A stretch of DNA of 64,000 bases from Antarctobacter heliothermus (GTDB taxonomy: Bacteria; Pseudomonadota; Alphaproteobacteria; Rhodobacterales; Rhodobacteraceae), in NCBI RefSeq assembly GCF_002237555.1, contig NZ_CP022540.1, positions 4,159,001-4,223,000 on the forward strand, given 5' to 3'. The stretch's first letter is position 1. Every line of letters starts with the position of its first letter. A program made the position numbers and the translations under genes. This document shows, piece after piece, positions 1-8,439 of the stretch. The notes beneath the pieces are model-generated. The model did not search any database. It worked only from the letters and a program-made list of their open reading frames with translations, and was not told where the DNA came from.

Positions 1-143
1 TGGTCTGGGACGCCGAATCCAGTGCGCTGGAACTGCACCTGAACGCCAGCACCTCTCCGCTATATGGCGAGGTCGCCGAGTCGCGGTTCAAGTCGCTGGC
101 CGATGCGCTGGGGGCCGAAACCCGCGAGGTCCGGATCGGCTGA
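1..143 (+). CDS. C-terminal end of an unidentified protein (5' truncated)
   Basis: The window opens inside a plus-strand reading frame whose first complete codon is at position 3 and which stops with TGA at 141-143. About 46 residues remain, ending in ETREVRIG. The piece is charged and soluble-looking, without a motif I can place in a family. It converges on the secreted-protein gene at 205. Function cannot be judged from this fragment; the frame itself is supported by its alphaproteobacterial codon use and lack of stops. Confidence 0.5.
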   Translation, partial: VWDAESSALELHLNASTSPLYGEVAESRFKSLADALGAETREVRIG

Positions 144-155
144 GGCGCGCCTTAT

Positions 156-200
156 CAGCACTTTTGGCCAGCACTCTTGGCCAGCACTCTTGCCAGCACG
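156..200. repeat. Short tandem repeat, about 13 bp unit
   Basis: Three head-to-tail copies of a CAGCACTCTTGGC-like unit (13, 13 and 12 bp at 156-168, 169-181 and 182-193) are followed by a partial copy, CAGCAC. The array occupies the whole gap between the stop codons of two convergent genes. It has no obvious hairpin and is probably a slippage product. Confidence 0.8.
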
Positions 201-204
201 AACC

Positions 205-606
205 TTACAGGTCGATCTGTTCCTCTGGCGCGGCTTTGGGACCGGGACCAAGGTCGGGATCGGACTCGGGGTCGGGTGTCTCAGGGGTTAGTGGCTCTCG
301 GCGACGGATGAGGATGTCGCCATTGTCCAGCATTTCGGGCGGGTGATAGACCGTCCAATCCTCAACCTTTTCCAGCAGATCAGCCAAGGCCGGCCCCATC
401 TCGACCGCGAAATCGCGCAGAAGGGGCTGCATCTCACGCGTGACCTCATCCAGTTCCTTCAGCGCCGGTTCCATTTCGGTCATCAACCCGCGCAGGAACA
501 GCCTTGCCCCCTCTTCCATCAAGTTCAGACCGTCATCATCCTGTTGCGCGGCAACCGGCGCAGCAAGGAGCGATAGCACAAGGGCGGGCATGGCAAACTG
601 TTTCAT
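205..606 (-). CDS. Secreted acidic protein of unknown function
   Basis: This 133-residue protein begins with a clear Sec signal peptide (MKQFAMPALVLSLLAAPVAA, cleavage near AQQ), so the mature protein should be periplasmic. The mature part is acidic and predicted mostly helical, with a heptad-like Leu/Glu pattern around residues 30-80, then a proline/aspartate-rich tail (TPDPESDPDLGPGP). I recognise no enzymatic motif. Similar short secreted proteins are common next to housekeeping genes in Rhodobacteraceae and some are mislabelled as ATPases; no P-loop is present here. It follows the nuclease gene at 647 with a 40-bp gap on the same strand. Confidence 0.75.
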   Translation of the reverse strand: MKQFAMPALVLSLLAAPVAAQQDDDGLNLMEEGARLFLRGLMTEMEPALKELDEVTREMQPLLRDFAVEMGPALADLLEKVEDWTVYHPPEMLDNGDILIRRREPLTPETPDPESDPDLGPGPKAAPEEQIDL

Positions 607-646
607 GACCCCAATATAGGTCCGGGCCCGCCGTCTGAGAAGATGC

Positions 647-1657
647 CTACAGATCGATATCCAGCGTCACCGGGAAATGGTCCGACGCCACCAGCAACGC
701 GCCGCGCAATGCCTCATCCTGCCAGCACTCGGCGTCATCGAACGGATGCCAGATGCGCCAGCGCGGCGCGCGCGTCCGCAGCGCGGGTGAGATCATGACA
801 TAGTCCAGCAGCGCCTGAAGATAGCGTTTTTCTTCATAGATATAGAACCGCGCCGTTGTCGGCTGCGCACCCAACCGGCTTTGCAGCGCCTCGGATGCGT
901 GAGGGTCGTACAACAGGCGGTCCGCCCCATTGCCCGTGCCCAGCAGGATCTCAACCGAGCTGCGCCCGAACAGGCCCTCATAGGCGTCAAGGCCGGGGCC
1001 ATCGTTCAGATCCCCCATCAGGATCACATCCTCACCCGCCGTCAGATGCGCCTCTATCCGGCGGCGCAGCCAGACCGCCTGCGCCAGTTGCTTGCGCCGG
1101 TTGGCGATGGCCAGCTTCATGATCGCGTCATGGCCCCGCGCGCCATGGGGGGCTTTGGATTTGAGATGCGCGCCGATGATCCGCAGCCTGTGCCCCGACA
1201 GGGTTTCGACCGCCAATTCCAGCGGCGGTTTGGAAAAGGTCACGGTGTCGGCCCGCGCGTCGATGTCCAGGTCGATCTCGAACGCAGCGTCAAAGCGCGG
1301 TGCGGTGGCGCTGTGGTGCGGATCGTGACGCACGCGCAGCACGTCCGGGTCGAACATCAGCGCGATTTCCTGTTGGGTGTCGTTGACAAAGCCGGTCATC
1401 ACGTCGCGGGTGCGCAGGCCTGCGGCGGCGGCGAAATTGGTCAATGCGCGGGTGGTCGACCGGCGGCGGCTGGTGTCGGGGGCCTCGATCACCATGACGG
1501 CGTCGGCGTCCACGGTGCGAAAAACGTGGCCCAGTGCCTCTAGCTGATCGCCGCGCGAAATCCTGTGCCTCCCGCCGATCTCATCGTCGACCAGCGGGCG
1601 GCCCTTGTTGTCAAACAGGGAGTCGAACCATTCGACGTTGTAGCTGGCCAGACGCAT
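647..1657 (-). CDS. Endonuclease/exonuclease/phosphatase family protein
   Basis: A 336-residue protein with the EEP fold signatures in order: the N-terminal substrate/metal motif YNVEWFD (about residues 6-12), GAHLKSK in the middle, GDLNDGP, and the terminal SDHFPV motif carrying the catalytic Asp-His pair. EEP proteins are Mg-dependent phosphodiesterases acting on nucleic acids, phospholipids or inositol phosphates; the substrate cannot be read from sequence. There is no signal peptide, so it should be cytoplasmic. It sits 9 bp downstream of the TerB-DnaJ gene and is probably cotranscribed with it. Confidence 0.85.
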   Translation of the reverse strand: MRLASYNVEWFDSLFDNKGRPLVDDEIGGRHRISRGDQLEALGHVFRTVDADAVMVIEAPDTSRRRSTTRALTNFAAAAGLRTRDVMTGFVNDTQQEIALMFDPDVLRVRHDPHHSATAPRFDAAFEIDLDIDARADTVTFSKPPLELAVETLSGHRLRIIGAHLKSKAPHGARGHDAIMKLAIANRRKQLAQAVWLRRRIEAHLTAGEDVILMGDLNDGPGLDAYEGLFGRSSVEILLGTGNGADRLLYDPHASEALQSRLGAQPTTARFYIYEEKRYLQALLDYVMISPALRTRAPRWRIWHPFDDAECWQDEALRGALLVASDHFPVTLDIDL

Positions 1658-1666
1658 CGTCCGCCC

Positions 1667-2356
1667 TCAGGCGGTTTCACGCGCAGCGGTGGAAATCTCT
1701 TCCCACGCGCGATTGATGTCGATCAGACGTTTCTCGGCGATCTTGACCGCCTCTTGCGGCACCCCGCGTGCAATCATCACGTCCGGGTGGCTGTCCCGGA
1801 CCAGTTGCCGCCAGCAGGCGCGAATCTGGTCGATCGGCATGTCGGGCGTAACCCCCAGCACGCTGTAGGGATCGGGGGCGGCATCGGGGACAAACCGCGC
1901 CCGAAGCGCGCGGAACTGGTGGTCATCCAGCCCGAAGATCGCCGCCACGTTGGACAGAAAGTCATCCTCGGCCGGGTGATAGGTGCCATCCGCCATGGCG
2001 ATATGGAACAACCCCTCCATCAGGTCGCACAGGGTGCCCGCGCTGTCGCCGAACATCTGCCGGATGCGGCGGGCGTATTCCTCATAGCCCGCAACGTCCT
2101 GCCGGGCGAGGTTGAAGACCCGCGCCGCGCCGGCCTCATCCTCGGCCGCGATCTGGAACACTTCACGGAATGCCGTGACCTCATCGCGCGTCACCAGCCC
2201 GTCAGCCTTGGCCATCTTAGCGGACAGGGCGATCACGGCGATGGTAAAGGCGACGCCCCGTTCAGGCGGCGCGCGCAGCCGGTCAAAGACGGCGGCCAGC
2301 CCTTCGCCAGAGGCGAGCGCCTGAATGGCCTGAGAGATGCGGGACCAGATCGACAT
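1667..2356 (-). CDS. TerB/DjlA-like protein with C-terminal J domain
   Basis: The 229-residue product has an N-terminal helical TerB-like (DjlA central) region, roughly residues 20-145, with acidic metal-binding-type positions such as KMAKADGLVTRDE. A C-terminal J domain starts at DPYSVLGVTPDMP and carries the diagnostic HPD tripeptide (SHPDV) needed to stimulate DnaK. Unlike E. coli DjlA it lacks an N-terminal membrane helix, so it is probably a soluble DnaK co-chaperone of the DjlA type common in Rhodobacterales. It lies tightly upstream of the nuclease gene. Confidence 0.85.
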   Translation of the reverse strand: MSIWSRISQAIQALASGEGLAAVFDRLRAPPERGVAFTIAVIALSAKMAKADGLVTRDEVTAFREVFQIAAEDEAGAARVFNLARQDVAGYEEYARRIRQMFGDSAGTLCDLMEGLFHIAMADGTYHPAEDDFLSNVAAIFGLDDHQFRALRARFVPDAAPDPYSVLGVTPDMPIDQIRACWRQLVRDSHPDVMIARGVPQEAVKIAEKRLIDINRAWEEISTAARETA

Positions 2357-2445
2357 GGGATCAGTTTACGCGCTCTGGTAAAAAGTGTCAGGGGCGGATC
2401 AGAGAATTTTACGCATGGGCGCAAGGTTTTGCCGGTGGCCCGGCG

Positions 2446-3057
2446 TCACAATTGGCACGGGCCTTCCGGGCCGCTCAGACTTGCCCTCAATCCGGGGCGG
2501 GATGCGGTCTGGAACGACACAAGCGGTGCTGCAAGATGCGGTGCCAACACGGCTGCCAACGCAGGGGCCTCCGGGTGGACCACCACCAGCTGTTCCAGCA
2601 CCAAGCCCGAGGCGGGCAGGCTCCGCCCCGGCGGGATGGCGACGTGCCACTGGATCAGTGCCGGGAACATGCCGTCAAAGGGCTGCCGCCCGTCCTCTGG
2701 CACCGCCATCGACCAGCGCAACCCGTCACGTTCCAGATCGACGCGCCGCCCCGCCATCGGCAGCGCCGCTATGGCGGCGTCAATGTCGGGCACGCGGGCA
2801 ATCCACTTGTCCAGCCGCGCGGGGCCGTCAAAACTGTCCAGCCCGAACCAGCGGGCATCGTCTGGCGCGGGGGCCTGTGGGTCGATGGCAATGGCCTCCA
2901 GATAGACCTGCGGCGCAAGACCAATCAGCCGGTTGTGGGTGCCATAGCGCGCGTGACGCCCGCCCGCCCCCATCGGCAGGCCAAGCGCGGCCTCTACATG
3001 GGTCACGGCCTCTGCCAGCGTGCCGCCCAGCACAGCGATATGATCGAGTTCCAGCAT
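2446..3057 (-). CDS. VOC (glyoxalase-like) family protein
   Basis: I place the start at the second methionine (MLELDHIAVLG), because VOC domains open with exactly this strand and the 14 codons before it look non-coding; the protein is then 203 residues. The N-terminal LDHIAV strand supplies the usual metal-ligand histidine, and the central part matches the glyoxalase-like-3 type (RYGTHNRLIGL, YLEAIAIDP). Members are cytoplasmic metal-dependent isomerases, lyases or dioxygenases of unknown specificity. It lies 63 bp after the MAPEG gene and 89 bp before the TerB-DnaJ gene on the same strand. Confidence 0.8.
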   Translation of the reverse strand: MLELDHIAVLGGTLAEAVTHVEAALGLPMGAGGRHARYGTHNRLIGLAPQVYLEAIAIDPQAPAPDDARWFGLDSFDGPARLDKWIARVPDIDAAIAALPMAGRRVDLERDGLRWSMAVPEDGRQPFDGMFPALIQWHVAIPPGRSLPASGLVLEQLVVVHPEAPALAAVLAPHLAAPLVSFQTASRPGLRASLSGPEGPCQL

Positions 3058-3120
3058 GATGCGCCCCGTCGTTGTGTTCCGCGCGAAAGGTAGCCGCACA
3101 GAGGACCGATGAACAGTGCG

Positions 3121-3603
3121 TCAGAGCGCCGGTTGCACACCTTCGCGCAGCACCAGAAGGGCGGCAAGGACCGTGGGATAAAACGTAACGGCAAAGCCAA
3201 AGGCGCGCAGCGGCGGTGAGACGTGATAGCCGATCCAGAACGCCAGCCGCGCCAGCACAAACCCAGCCCCGAGGCTCAGGACTGTGCCGCTGCCCAGAAG
3301 CAGCCCGGCCAAAGGCCAGATACACACCGCCAGCAAGGCCTGCTCGACCGTGTTAGACAGAACGCGCCCATCGATCTCTGCCGCGCCGGTCAGCGGCGCG
3401 CCATCGATGATGCGGTCATCAAAAAAGCGCCTCTGCGCCAGTCGCCCGATCACAGCCATCAGGGGCAGACCGATGCAAAACCCCGCCAAACCCAGCGCAG
3501 CAGCCAGACCAACGTCTTTCCACATCGGTCCCAACCAGATCACCAGCACGGCCCAGAGCGCCCCCAGTGCCATGCCGATCAGGATCTTCACGCGTTTGGA
3601 CAT
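3121..3603 (-). CDS. MAPEG family membrane protein
   Basis: A 160-residue integral membrane protein with about four hydrophobic segments (near residues 8-26, 30-52, 88-112 and 115-155). The pattern of GAAEIDGRVLSNTVEQ followed by a long hydrophobic hairpin and ARLAFWIGYHVSPPLRAFGF is typical of MAPEG proteins (membrane-associated proteins in eicosanoid and glutathione metabolism). In bacteria these are usually glutathione-transferase-like or of unknown role. It lies downstream of methylmalonyl-CoA mutase but is separated from it by two hairpins. Confidence 0.8.
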   Translation of the reverse strand: MSKRVKILIGMALGALWAVLVIWLGPMWKDVGLAAALGLAGFCIGLPLMAVIGRLAQRRFFDDRIIDGAPLTGAAEIDGRVLSNTVEQALLAVCIWPLAGLLLGSGTVLSLGAGFVLARLAFWIGYHVSPPLRAFGFAVTFYPTVLAALLVLREGVQPAL

Positions 3604-3646
3604 GGGTATCCGGCCCCAGCTTCTTCTTTGTTCAAATACCCAATCC

Positions 3647-3690
3647 CGGGGGCGCAGCCCCCGATGCGCGCGCCCGGCACGGGCGCGCGC
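3647..3690 (-). terminator. Two tandem hairpins after methylmalonyl-CoA mutase
   Basis: Two perfect stems stand side by side: 7 bp with a 3-nt loop (3647-3663, CGGGGGC/GCCCCCG) and 11 bp with a 3-nt loop (3666-3690, GCGCGCGCCCG). Read on the minus strand they begin 10 bp after the mutase stop codon and are followed by GGATTGGGTATTTG, giving moderate termination context. They should insulate the mutase from the MAPEG gene. Confidence 0.65.
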
Positions 3691-3699
3691 CGAAACCGC

Positions 3700-5838
3700 T
3701 CAGGCCGCGTCGGCGCTGGCGGCGCGGATCAACCGCAGGATGTCCTGCGCGGCCTCGGGGATATTGGTGCCGGGGCCGAAAATCGCCTTTACACCCGCAT
3801 TGTACAGGAATTCATAATCCTGTTGCGGGATCACGCCGCCGCAGATCACCAAAATCTCACCCGCGCCCTGCGCCTGCAGTTCCTTGACCAGTTGCGGGGC
3901 CAGTGTCTTGTGACCCGCCGCCTGAGACGAAATGCCGATGACATGAACGTCATTGTCGATGGCGTCCTGCGCCGCCTCTTCCGGCGTTTGGAACAGCGGC
4001 CCCACGTCGACGTCGAAACCGATGTCGGCAAAGGCGGTGGCGATCACCTTGGCCCCCCGATCGTGACCATCCTGCCCCATCTTGACCACCAACATACGCG
4101 GGCGGCGACCTTCTGCCTCGGCGAAATCCTCGACCGATTTCTGGATCGCGGCAAAGCCTTCGTCACCCTCATAGGCGGCGCCATAAACCCCGGCGAGCGT
4201 CTTGACCTCGGCCCGGTGGCGGCCAAATTCCTTTTCCATTGCCATGCTGATTTCCCCCACGGATGCCCGCGCGCGCGCCGCCTCGACAGCGGCCTCCAAC
4301 AGATTGCCGCCCGCTTTGCAGCGGCGGGTCAATTCGTCCAGTGCCGCCTGACAGGCGACCTCATCCCGTGTGGCGCGGATCTTCTCGAGCCGGGCCACCT
4401 GTCCTTCGCGCACCTTGGCATTGTCGATATCAAGGATGTCGAGGTCGTCCTGCTTGTCCAGCTTGTACTTGTTCACACCCACAATCACGTCGATGCCCCG
4501 GTCGATCTCTGCCTGACGCTGGGCGGCGGTTTCCTCGATCCGCAGCTTGGGCATACCGGATTCCACGGCGCGGGTCATGCCGCCCATGCCGTCGACCTCT
4601 TCGATCAGCTTCCACGCCTCTTCGGCCAGATCATGGGTCAGCTTTTCGACGTAATACGACCCCGCCAGCGGATCGACGACCTTGGTGACGCCGGTTTCCT
4701 CTTGCAGGATCAGCTGGGTGTTGCGGGCGATGCGGGCGCTGAATTCGGTCGGCAGGGCGATCGCCTCGTCCAGCGCGTTGGTGTGCAGCGACTGCGTGCC
4801 GCCCAGAACCGCCGACATCGCCTCATACGCGGTGCGGATGACGTTGTTGTAAGGGTCCTGCTCGGCCAAGGACACGCCAGAGGTCTGGCAATGGGTGCGC
4901 AGCATCTTGGACCGGGGGTTCTGTGCGCCAAGGTCGGTCATGATGCGGTGCCAGAGCATCCGCGCGGCGCGCAGCTTAGCCACCTCCATGAAGAAGTTCT
5001 TGCCGATAGCAAAGAAGAACGACAGCCGACCGGCGAATTTGTCGATATCCATGCCCGCCTCGATGGCGGTTTTGACGTATTCCTTGCCGTCGGCCAGCGT
5101 GAACGCCAGTTCCTGCACAAGGTTCGCGCCCGCCTCTTGCATGTGGTAACCGGAGATCGAGATCGAGTTGAATTTCGGCATCTCGTTCGACGTGTATTCG
5201 ATGATGTCCGAGATGATCCGCATCGAGGGCGCGGGCGGGTAGATATAGGTGTTGCGGACCATGAATTCCTTCAGAATGTCATTCTGAATGGTCCCGGACA
5301 GGATCGACTTGTCGTGGCCCTGTTCCTCACCGGTGACGATGAAATTCGCCAGCACCGGGATCACCGCGCCGTTCATGGTCATTGAGACCGACACCTTGTC
5401 CAGCGGGATGCCATCAAACAGGATCTTCATGTCCTCGACGCTGTCGATGGCGACACCGGCCTTGCCCACGTCGCCAACGACGCGGGGGTGGTCACTGTCG
5501 TATCCGCGGTGGGTGGCCAGATCGAAGGCGACAGAGACGCCCTGCTGCCCGGCGGCCAGCGCCTTGCGGTAGAATGCGTTTGAATCCTCGGCGGTGGAGA
5601 AACCGGCGTACTGACGGATGGTCCATGGCCGCCCGGCGTACATTGTTGCCTTGACCCCACGGGTGAACGGCTCTGCCCCCGGCAGGTCGCCCATGTGTGG
5701 CAGGTTCTCTGTATCGGCAGCGGTATAGAGCGGCTTGACCTCGATCCCCTCAAGGGTTTTCCAGGTTAGATCGTCCAGCGGGCGACCGCGCAGTTCCTTT
5801 TCAGCATCAGCGCGCCAGCTTTCGGGCAGGTCCGTCAT
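3700..5838 (-). CDS. scpA: Methylmalonyl-CoA mutase
   Basis: This 712-residue enzyme carries both mutase modules in one chain. The N-terminal substrate-binding TIM barrel contains [38 protein letters not shown] and [10 protein letters not shown]. The C-terminal B12 domain has the cobalt-ligand motif DGHDRG near residue 592 (DxHxxG), followed by the GG-containing dinucleotide-type fold ([13 protein letters not shown]). It converts (R)-methylmalonyl-CoA to succinyl-CoA in the cytoplasm, the last step after propionyl-CoA carboxylase, whose subunits are encoded upstream on the same strand. The length matches the homodimeric/alpha-type enzyme. Its start overlaps the end of the sulfotransferase-like gene by 32 bp, implying coupled translation. 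Confidence 0.97.
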   Translation of the reverse strand: MTDLPESWRADAEKELRGRPLDDLTWKTLEGIEVKPLYTAADTENLPHMGDLPGAEPFTRGVKATMYAGRPWTIRQYAGFSTAEDSNAFYRKALAAGQQGVSVAFDLATHRGYDSDHPRVVGDVGKAGVAIDSVEDMKILFDGIPLDKVSVSMTMNGAVIPVLANFIVTGEEQGHDKSILSGTIQNDILKEFMVRNTYIYPPAPSMRIISDIIEYTSNEMPKFNSISISGYHMQEAGANLVQELAFTLADGKEYVKTAIEAGMDIDKFAGRLSFFFAIGKNFFMEVAKLRAARMLWHRIMTDLGAQNPRSKMLRTHCQTSGVSLAEQDPYNNVIRTAYEAMSAVLGGTQSLHTNALDEAIALPTEFSARIARNTQLILQEETGVTKVVDPLAGSYYVEKLTHDLAEEAWKLIEEVDGMGGMTRAVESGMPKLRIEETAAQRQAEIDRGIDVIVGVNKYKLDKQDDLDILDIDNAKVREGQVARLEKIRATRDEVACQAALDELTRRCKAGGNLLEAAVEAARARASVGEISMAMEKEFGRHRAEVKTLAGVYGAAYEGDEGFAAIQKSVEDFAEAEGRRPRMLVVKMGQDGHDRGAKVIATAFADIGFDVDVGPLFQTPEEAAQDAIDNDVHVIGISSQAAGHKTLAPQLVKELQAQGAGEILVICGGVIPQQDYEFLYNAGVKAIFGPGTNIPEAAQDILRLIRAASADAA

Positions 5839-6733
5839 CGGGTGTTCCTCTCTTCATGGCAGCCGCGGCCAGGTTCAGCCTAGGTCTCGCGGGCTCCGGG
5901 TCCTCTGTCAGTGTGGCCAGACCATCCGCCCCGGCACGCAGCCAGTAGAGATCGTCGGCATAGATTTCGCGCAGGCGGGTGGCCTGTGATGGGTTGAACG
6001 GGCTCCACCGGGTGTTTTCCGGCGTGTCGGGCAGTGCCGCGCCCCGGTCGGCCAGAACGGCGCGCAACCCGGCAGCGTCCGGGCGGCGGTTCTCGACAAA
6101 GCTGCCGGGGCGGGCCACGGGCACGGTACGGCGGTCGGTCAGCACCCGCAGCAGCAGATCCGGCCGGTCACCAAACGCCTCATAGGCGGTGATCTGAATG
6201 TCGGTGCCGGGACAGGCGCAGGCGATGTCGGTGATCACGTCACGCCAACTGCGGGCCGCACGGCTGATCGCCTCGATCGTGGCGGGGTCCGGCAGATCCT
6301 CTCCACGCGGCACCAGCCAAGCGATACACGAGGCCCACCACGCGTCCAGCGCGCGGACTTGGAGGGTGACGCGGGTCGGCCTGCCAAAGGCCGCAGACAG
6401 CCGCGCCAGCCGTTCTCCGATGCCGGGATAGACGGCGCGTCGCCGCAGGCAGCGTCGTGGCGTGCCGGCCATGTTCTCATCGGTGACGACCAGCGCGGCA
6501 ATCCCATTGCGGCGCGCCGCTTCGAGGTTGATGGCGACCCGTCCGAGCGCGCGCTGTGGTTCATGTGCGGCGCAGGGCCGGTCGGCGATGCCGTTCAACA
6601 GCCCGCCCCGTGTGCGCCACGGCGCCCAGAACCCGATCCCCTGCGCCCCCAGCTCTGCCCGGTTGGCGCGCAGATAGCTTTGAAAACTGGTGGTGGCGGT
6701 GCGATGCGCACCGATATGCAAAATGACATCCAT
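5807..6733 (-). CDS. Sulfotransferase-like protein
   Basis: A 308-residue protein starting [18 protein letters not shown]. This is the N-terminal strand and 5'-phosphosulfate-binding loop (GxHRTATT) of bacterial PAPS-dependent sulfotransferase-like proteins found in many Rhodobacteraceae. A second conserved region ([34 protein letters not shown]) lies near the C terminus. The acceptor is unknown. A longer in-frame extension upstream exists, but it crosses two other genes and lacks the family start, so I use the ATG at 6733. The 3' end overlaps the mutase start by 32 bp. Confidence 0.75.
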   Translation of the reverse strand: MDVILHIGAHRTATTSFQSYLRANRAELGAQGIGFWAPWRTRGGLLNGIADRPCAAHEPQRALGRVAINLEAARRNGIAALVVTDENMAGTPRRCLRRRAVYPGIGERLARLSAAFGRPTRVTLQVRALDAWWASCIAWLVPRGEDLPDPATIEAISRAARSWRDVITDIACACPGTDIQITAYEAFGDRPDLLLRVLTDRRTVPVARPGSFVENRRPDAAGLRAVLADRGAALPDTPENTRWSPFNPSQATRLREIYADDLYWLRAGADGLATLTEDPEPARPRLNLAAAAMKRGTPDDGPARKLAR

Positions 6734-6902
6734 CGTGTTGCGGCCCCCATGGCGCGGCCCGCAGACGCGCAGTGCGCCGGGGCCTTCAGACTGGGGCGAC
6801 CCTGCGCAGGGCCGGGTTGGGATGCCGTTAAAGATAAAATTTTTGCAGATGGAATGGCGCAATGGCTGTGCAGCCGGTCGGCGGCGACTTATATCGTTTT
6901 GT

Positions 6903-7349
6903 ATGAAAATGGTAAAACGACTGATCGCGGCAGTTTTTGTGGGAGGCTTTGCCAGCCTTTCGGCGGCGCAAGGGGCGGAAACCTCGGACGAACCGTTCGA
7001 GATGATCCTGCCCGCCTCGGAGACGTCTCTGGAGGACTGGCTGTGGCTGAAACGCCCGGTGGTTGTCTTTGCCGACAACGCCGCGGACCCACGGTATGTC
7101 GAGCAGATGGCCCTGCTGTCGGAACGGCTGGACGCGCTGGATGAACGCGACGTGGTGATCATCACCGACACCGATCCGGCCGCGCGCTCCTCTGTGCGGC
7201 AAACCCTGCGTCCGCGCGGTTTCATGCTGGCGATCATCGCCAAGGACGGCACTATCGTGGCCCGCAAACCAGCGCCGTGGTCCGAGCGTGAAATCTCACG
7301 CTCGATCGACAAACTGCCGCTGCGCCAGCAGGAACAGCGCCCCAAGTAG
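6903..7349 (+). CDS. DUF4174 domain-containing secreted protein
   Basis: This plus-strand gene sits inside the otherwise minus-strand pcc/mutase locus. The start ATG at 6903 gives a signal peptide (MKMVKRLIAAVFVGGFASL, cleavage near SAAQGAE) and a 148-residue product. The mature part has the DUF4174 layout: a tryptophan-rich first helix (LEDWLWLKRPVVVFAD) followed by alternating strands and helices (DVVIITDTD, LAIIAKDGTIVARKP), resembling a thioredoxin-like fold without a CxxC pair. It is presumably periplasmic; function unknown. It is divergent from the sulfotransferase gene and convergent with the lipoprotein gene at 7420. Confidence 0.8.
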   Translation: MKMVKRLIAAVFVGGFASLSAAQGAETSDEPFEMILPASETSLEDWLWLKRPVVVFADNAADPRYVEQMALLSERLDALDERDVVIITDTDPAARSSVRQTLRPRGFMLAIIAKDGTIVARKPAPWSEREISRSIDKLPLRQQEQRPK

Positions 7350-7419
7350 GGCACGGCGGCGGTTTCAGCGACGGGCAAAGGCGAGCGGAGACGCCTATGC
7401 TCAACGATTTTGCCCGGCG

Positions 7420-7941
7420 TCAGACGTTGCCGCGCAGATAAAAGGCAATCTGTGAGGGCCGGTGCAGCAGCACCAGCGCATTGCGCGAGGGATCGTAGAT
7501 CATCCCCGTGTCGGGCGACATCAGCGCGAGATAGATGTCGTTCTGGAACGCCTCTGTCATGCAGGCCTGTGATGGTCCCACAAAGCTGGAGATCAGGCCC
7601 AGCCCCTCTGACAGATTGACGGACATCAGCGCCTCTGACACCTCGTTGGGGCTCAGCCCCGGCAGTTCGAAGGCCACCGTGCGCCCCTCTGCCAGCAGGC
7701 GCTGGCCATTGCTTAGATCCTCGACCCGGCGCACCGGCCCGCTGCTGCGCACCTCGCCCGAGATCGTGTCGAAGATCGCCGCTGTACAGGTCGACCGCAC
7801 GGTAAAGTGCCGCGTTTGTGCCAGAAACACCCAAGTATTGAGGTGTGCGCGCACCTCTGCCTCTGTTTCCAGCCGGAAACAGCCCGCCAACAGCGTCATA
7901 AGCAGCGTCGCCACCGCCCCAAGCGTTCCGACCCGTCGCAC
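7420..7941 (-). CDS. Putative lipoprotein, unknown function
   Basis: The frame is open from a TTG at 7980. I prefer the GTG at 7941, which yields a clean lipoprotein signal (RRVGTLGAVATLLMTLLAGC, lipid-modified Cys21) and a 173-residue protein. The mature domain contains two more conserved-looking cysteines (RSTCTAAIF and SQACMTEAF) that could form a disulfide in the periplasm. No catalytic motif is recognisable. The gene follows the small membrane-protein gene at 8023 and belongs to the pcc locus by position. Confidence 0.7.
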   Translation of the reverse strand: MRRVGTLGAVATLLMTLLAGCFRLETEAEVRAHLNTWVFLAQTRHFTVRSTCTAAIFDTISGEVRSSGPVRRVEDLSNGQRLLAEGRTVAFELPGLSPNEVSEALMSVNLSEGLGLISSFVGPSQACMTEAFQNDIYLALMSPDTGMIYDPSRNALVLLHRPSQIAFYLRGNV

Positions 7942-8022
7942 CACACCACCCTGCCCCGTTCCACCGTACCGTTGGCGCAAGCATAGTGCAGAGGGGTTGA
8001 CGATATGTTGCCGACCGGCGGA

Positions 8023-8436
8023 TCACAGCGTGTCCTCCGCCTCGCCCAGTTCGGCAACCAGCCGGTGCAGCGCGCCGCCGCCACACAGATAAAGCAGCGC
8101 GTAGCCCAAAAGGCTGCCGCCGCCCACCTCAAGCAGGCCGGAATAGACTGCCGAAAAGACCAGCGCCATGACCGCCAACACCACCAGAGGCCCGAACAGG
8201 TAAAACCCCCAGCCCGGCACCACCCCCAGCAACGCCGCGACGAGGGCCAGATAAATCGCGTATCCGGTCCCCACCGAAAGAATGGAAACCCCCAGTGCCG
8301 TGCCCAACAACAGCGCGTTGCCGCCTTCGCTAGGCACCAGAAACCAAAGTCCGACCGCCACGACCCCCGACACCACCAGCCCGGCCAGAAAGGCCAGACT
8401 GTGCAAAAGCCAGATACGGAGGGCGTGGCGCAGCAT
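8023..8436 (-). CDS. Small integral membrane protein, unknown function
   Basis: A 137-residue hydrophobic protein with about four transmembrane segments (near residues 8-32, 40-62, 65-95 and 100-118) and a short acidic tail (AELGEAEDTL). Its ATG lies only 3 bp after the pccA stop codon, so it is almost certainly translated from the same mRNA. I do not recognise the family; small membrane proteins at this position are a recurring feature of Rhodobacteraceae pcc loci. A link to carboxylation is inferred from position only. Confidence 0.75.
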   Translation of the reverse strand: MLRHALRIWLLHSLAFLAGLVVSGVVAVGLWFLVPSEGGNALLLGTALGVSILSVGTGYAIYLALVAALLGVVPGWGFYLFGPLVVLAVMALVFSAVYSGLLEVGGGSLLGYALLYLCGGGALHRLVAELGEAEDTL

Positions 8437-8439
8437 GGA

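Noticed and set aside
3223..5385. 720-codon open frame on the plus strand opposite methylmalonyl-CoA mutase
   Set aside because: It mirrors the mutase in antisense; the peptide is His/Arg/Gln-rich without domains, as expected from GC-rich third positions.
6734..8086. Upstream extension of the sulfotransferase-like frame
   Set aside because: It would overlap the DUF4174 and lipoprotein genes; the family start is at 6733.
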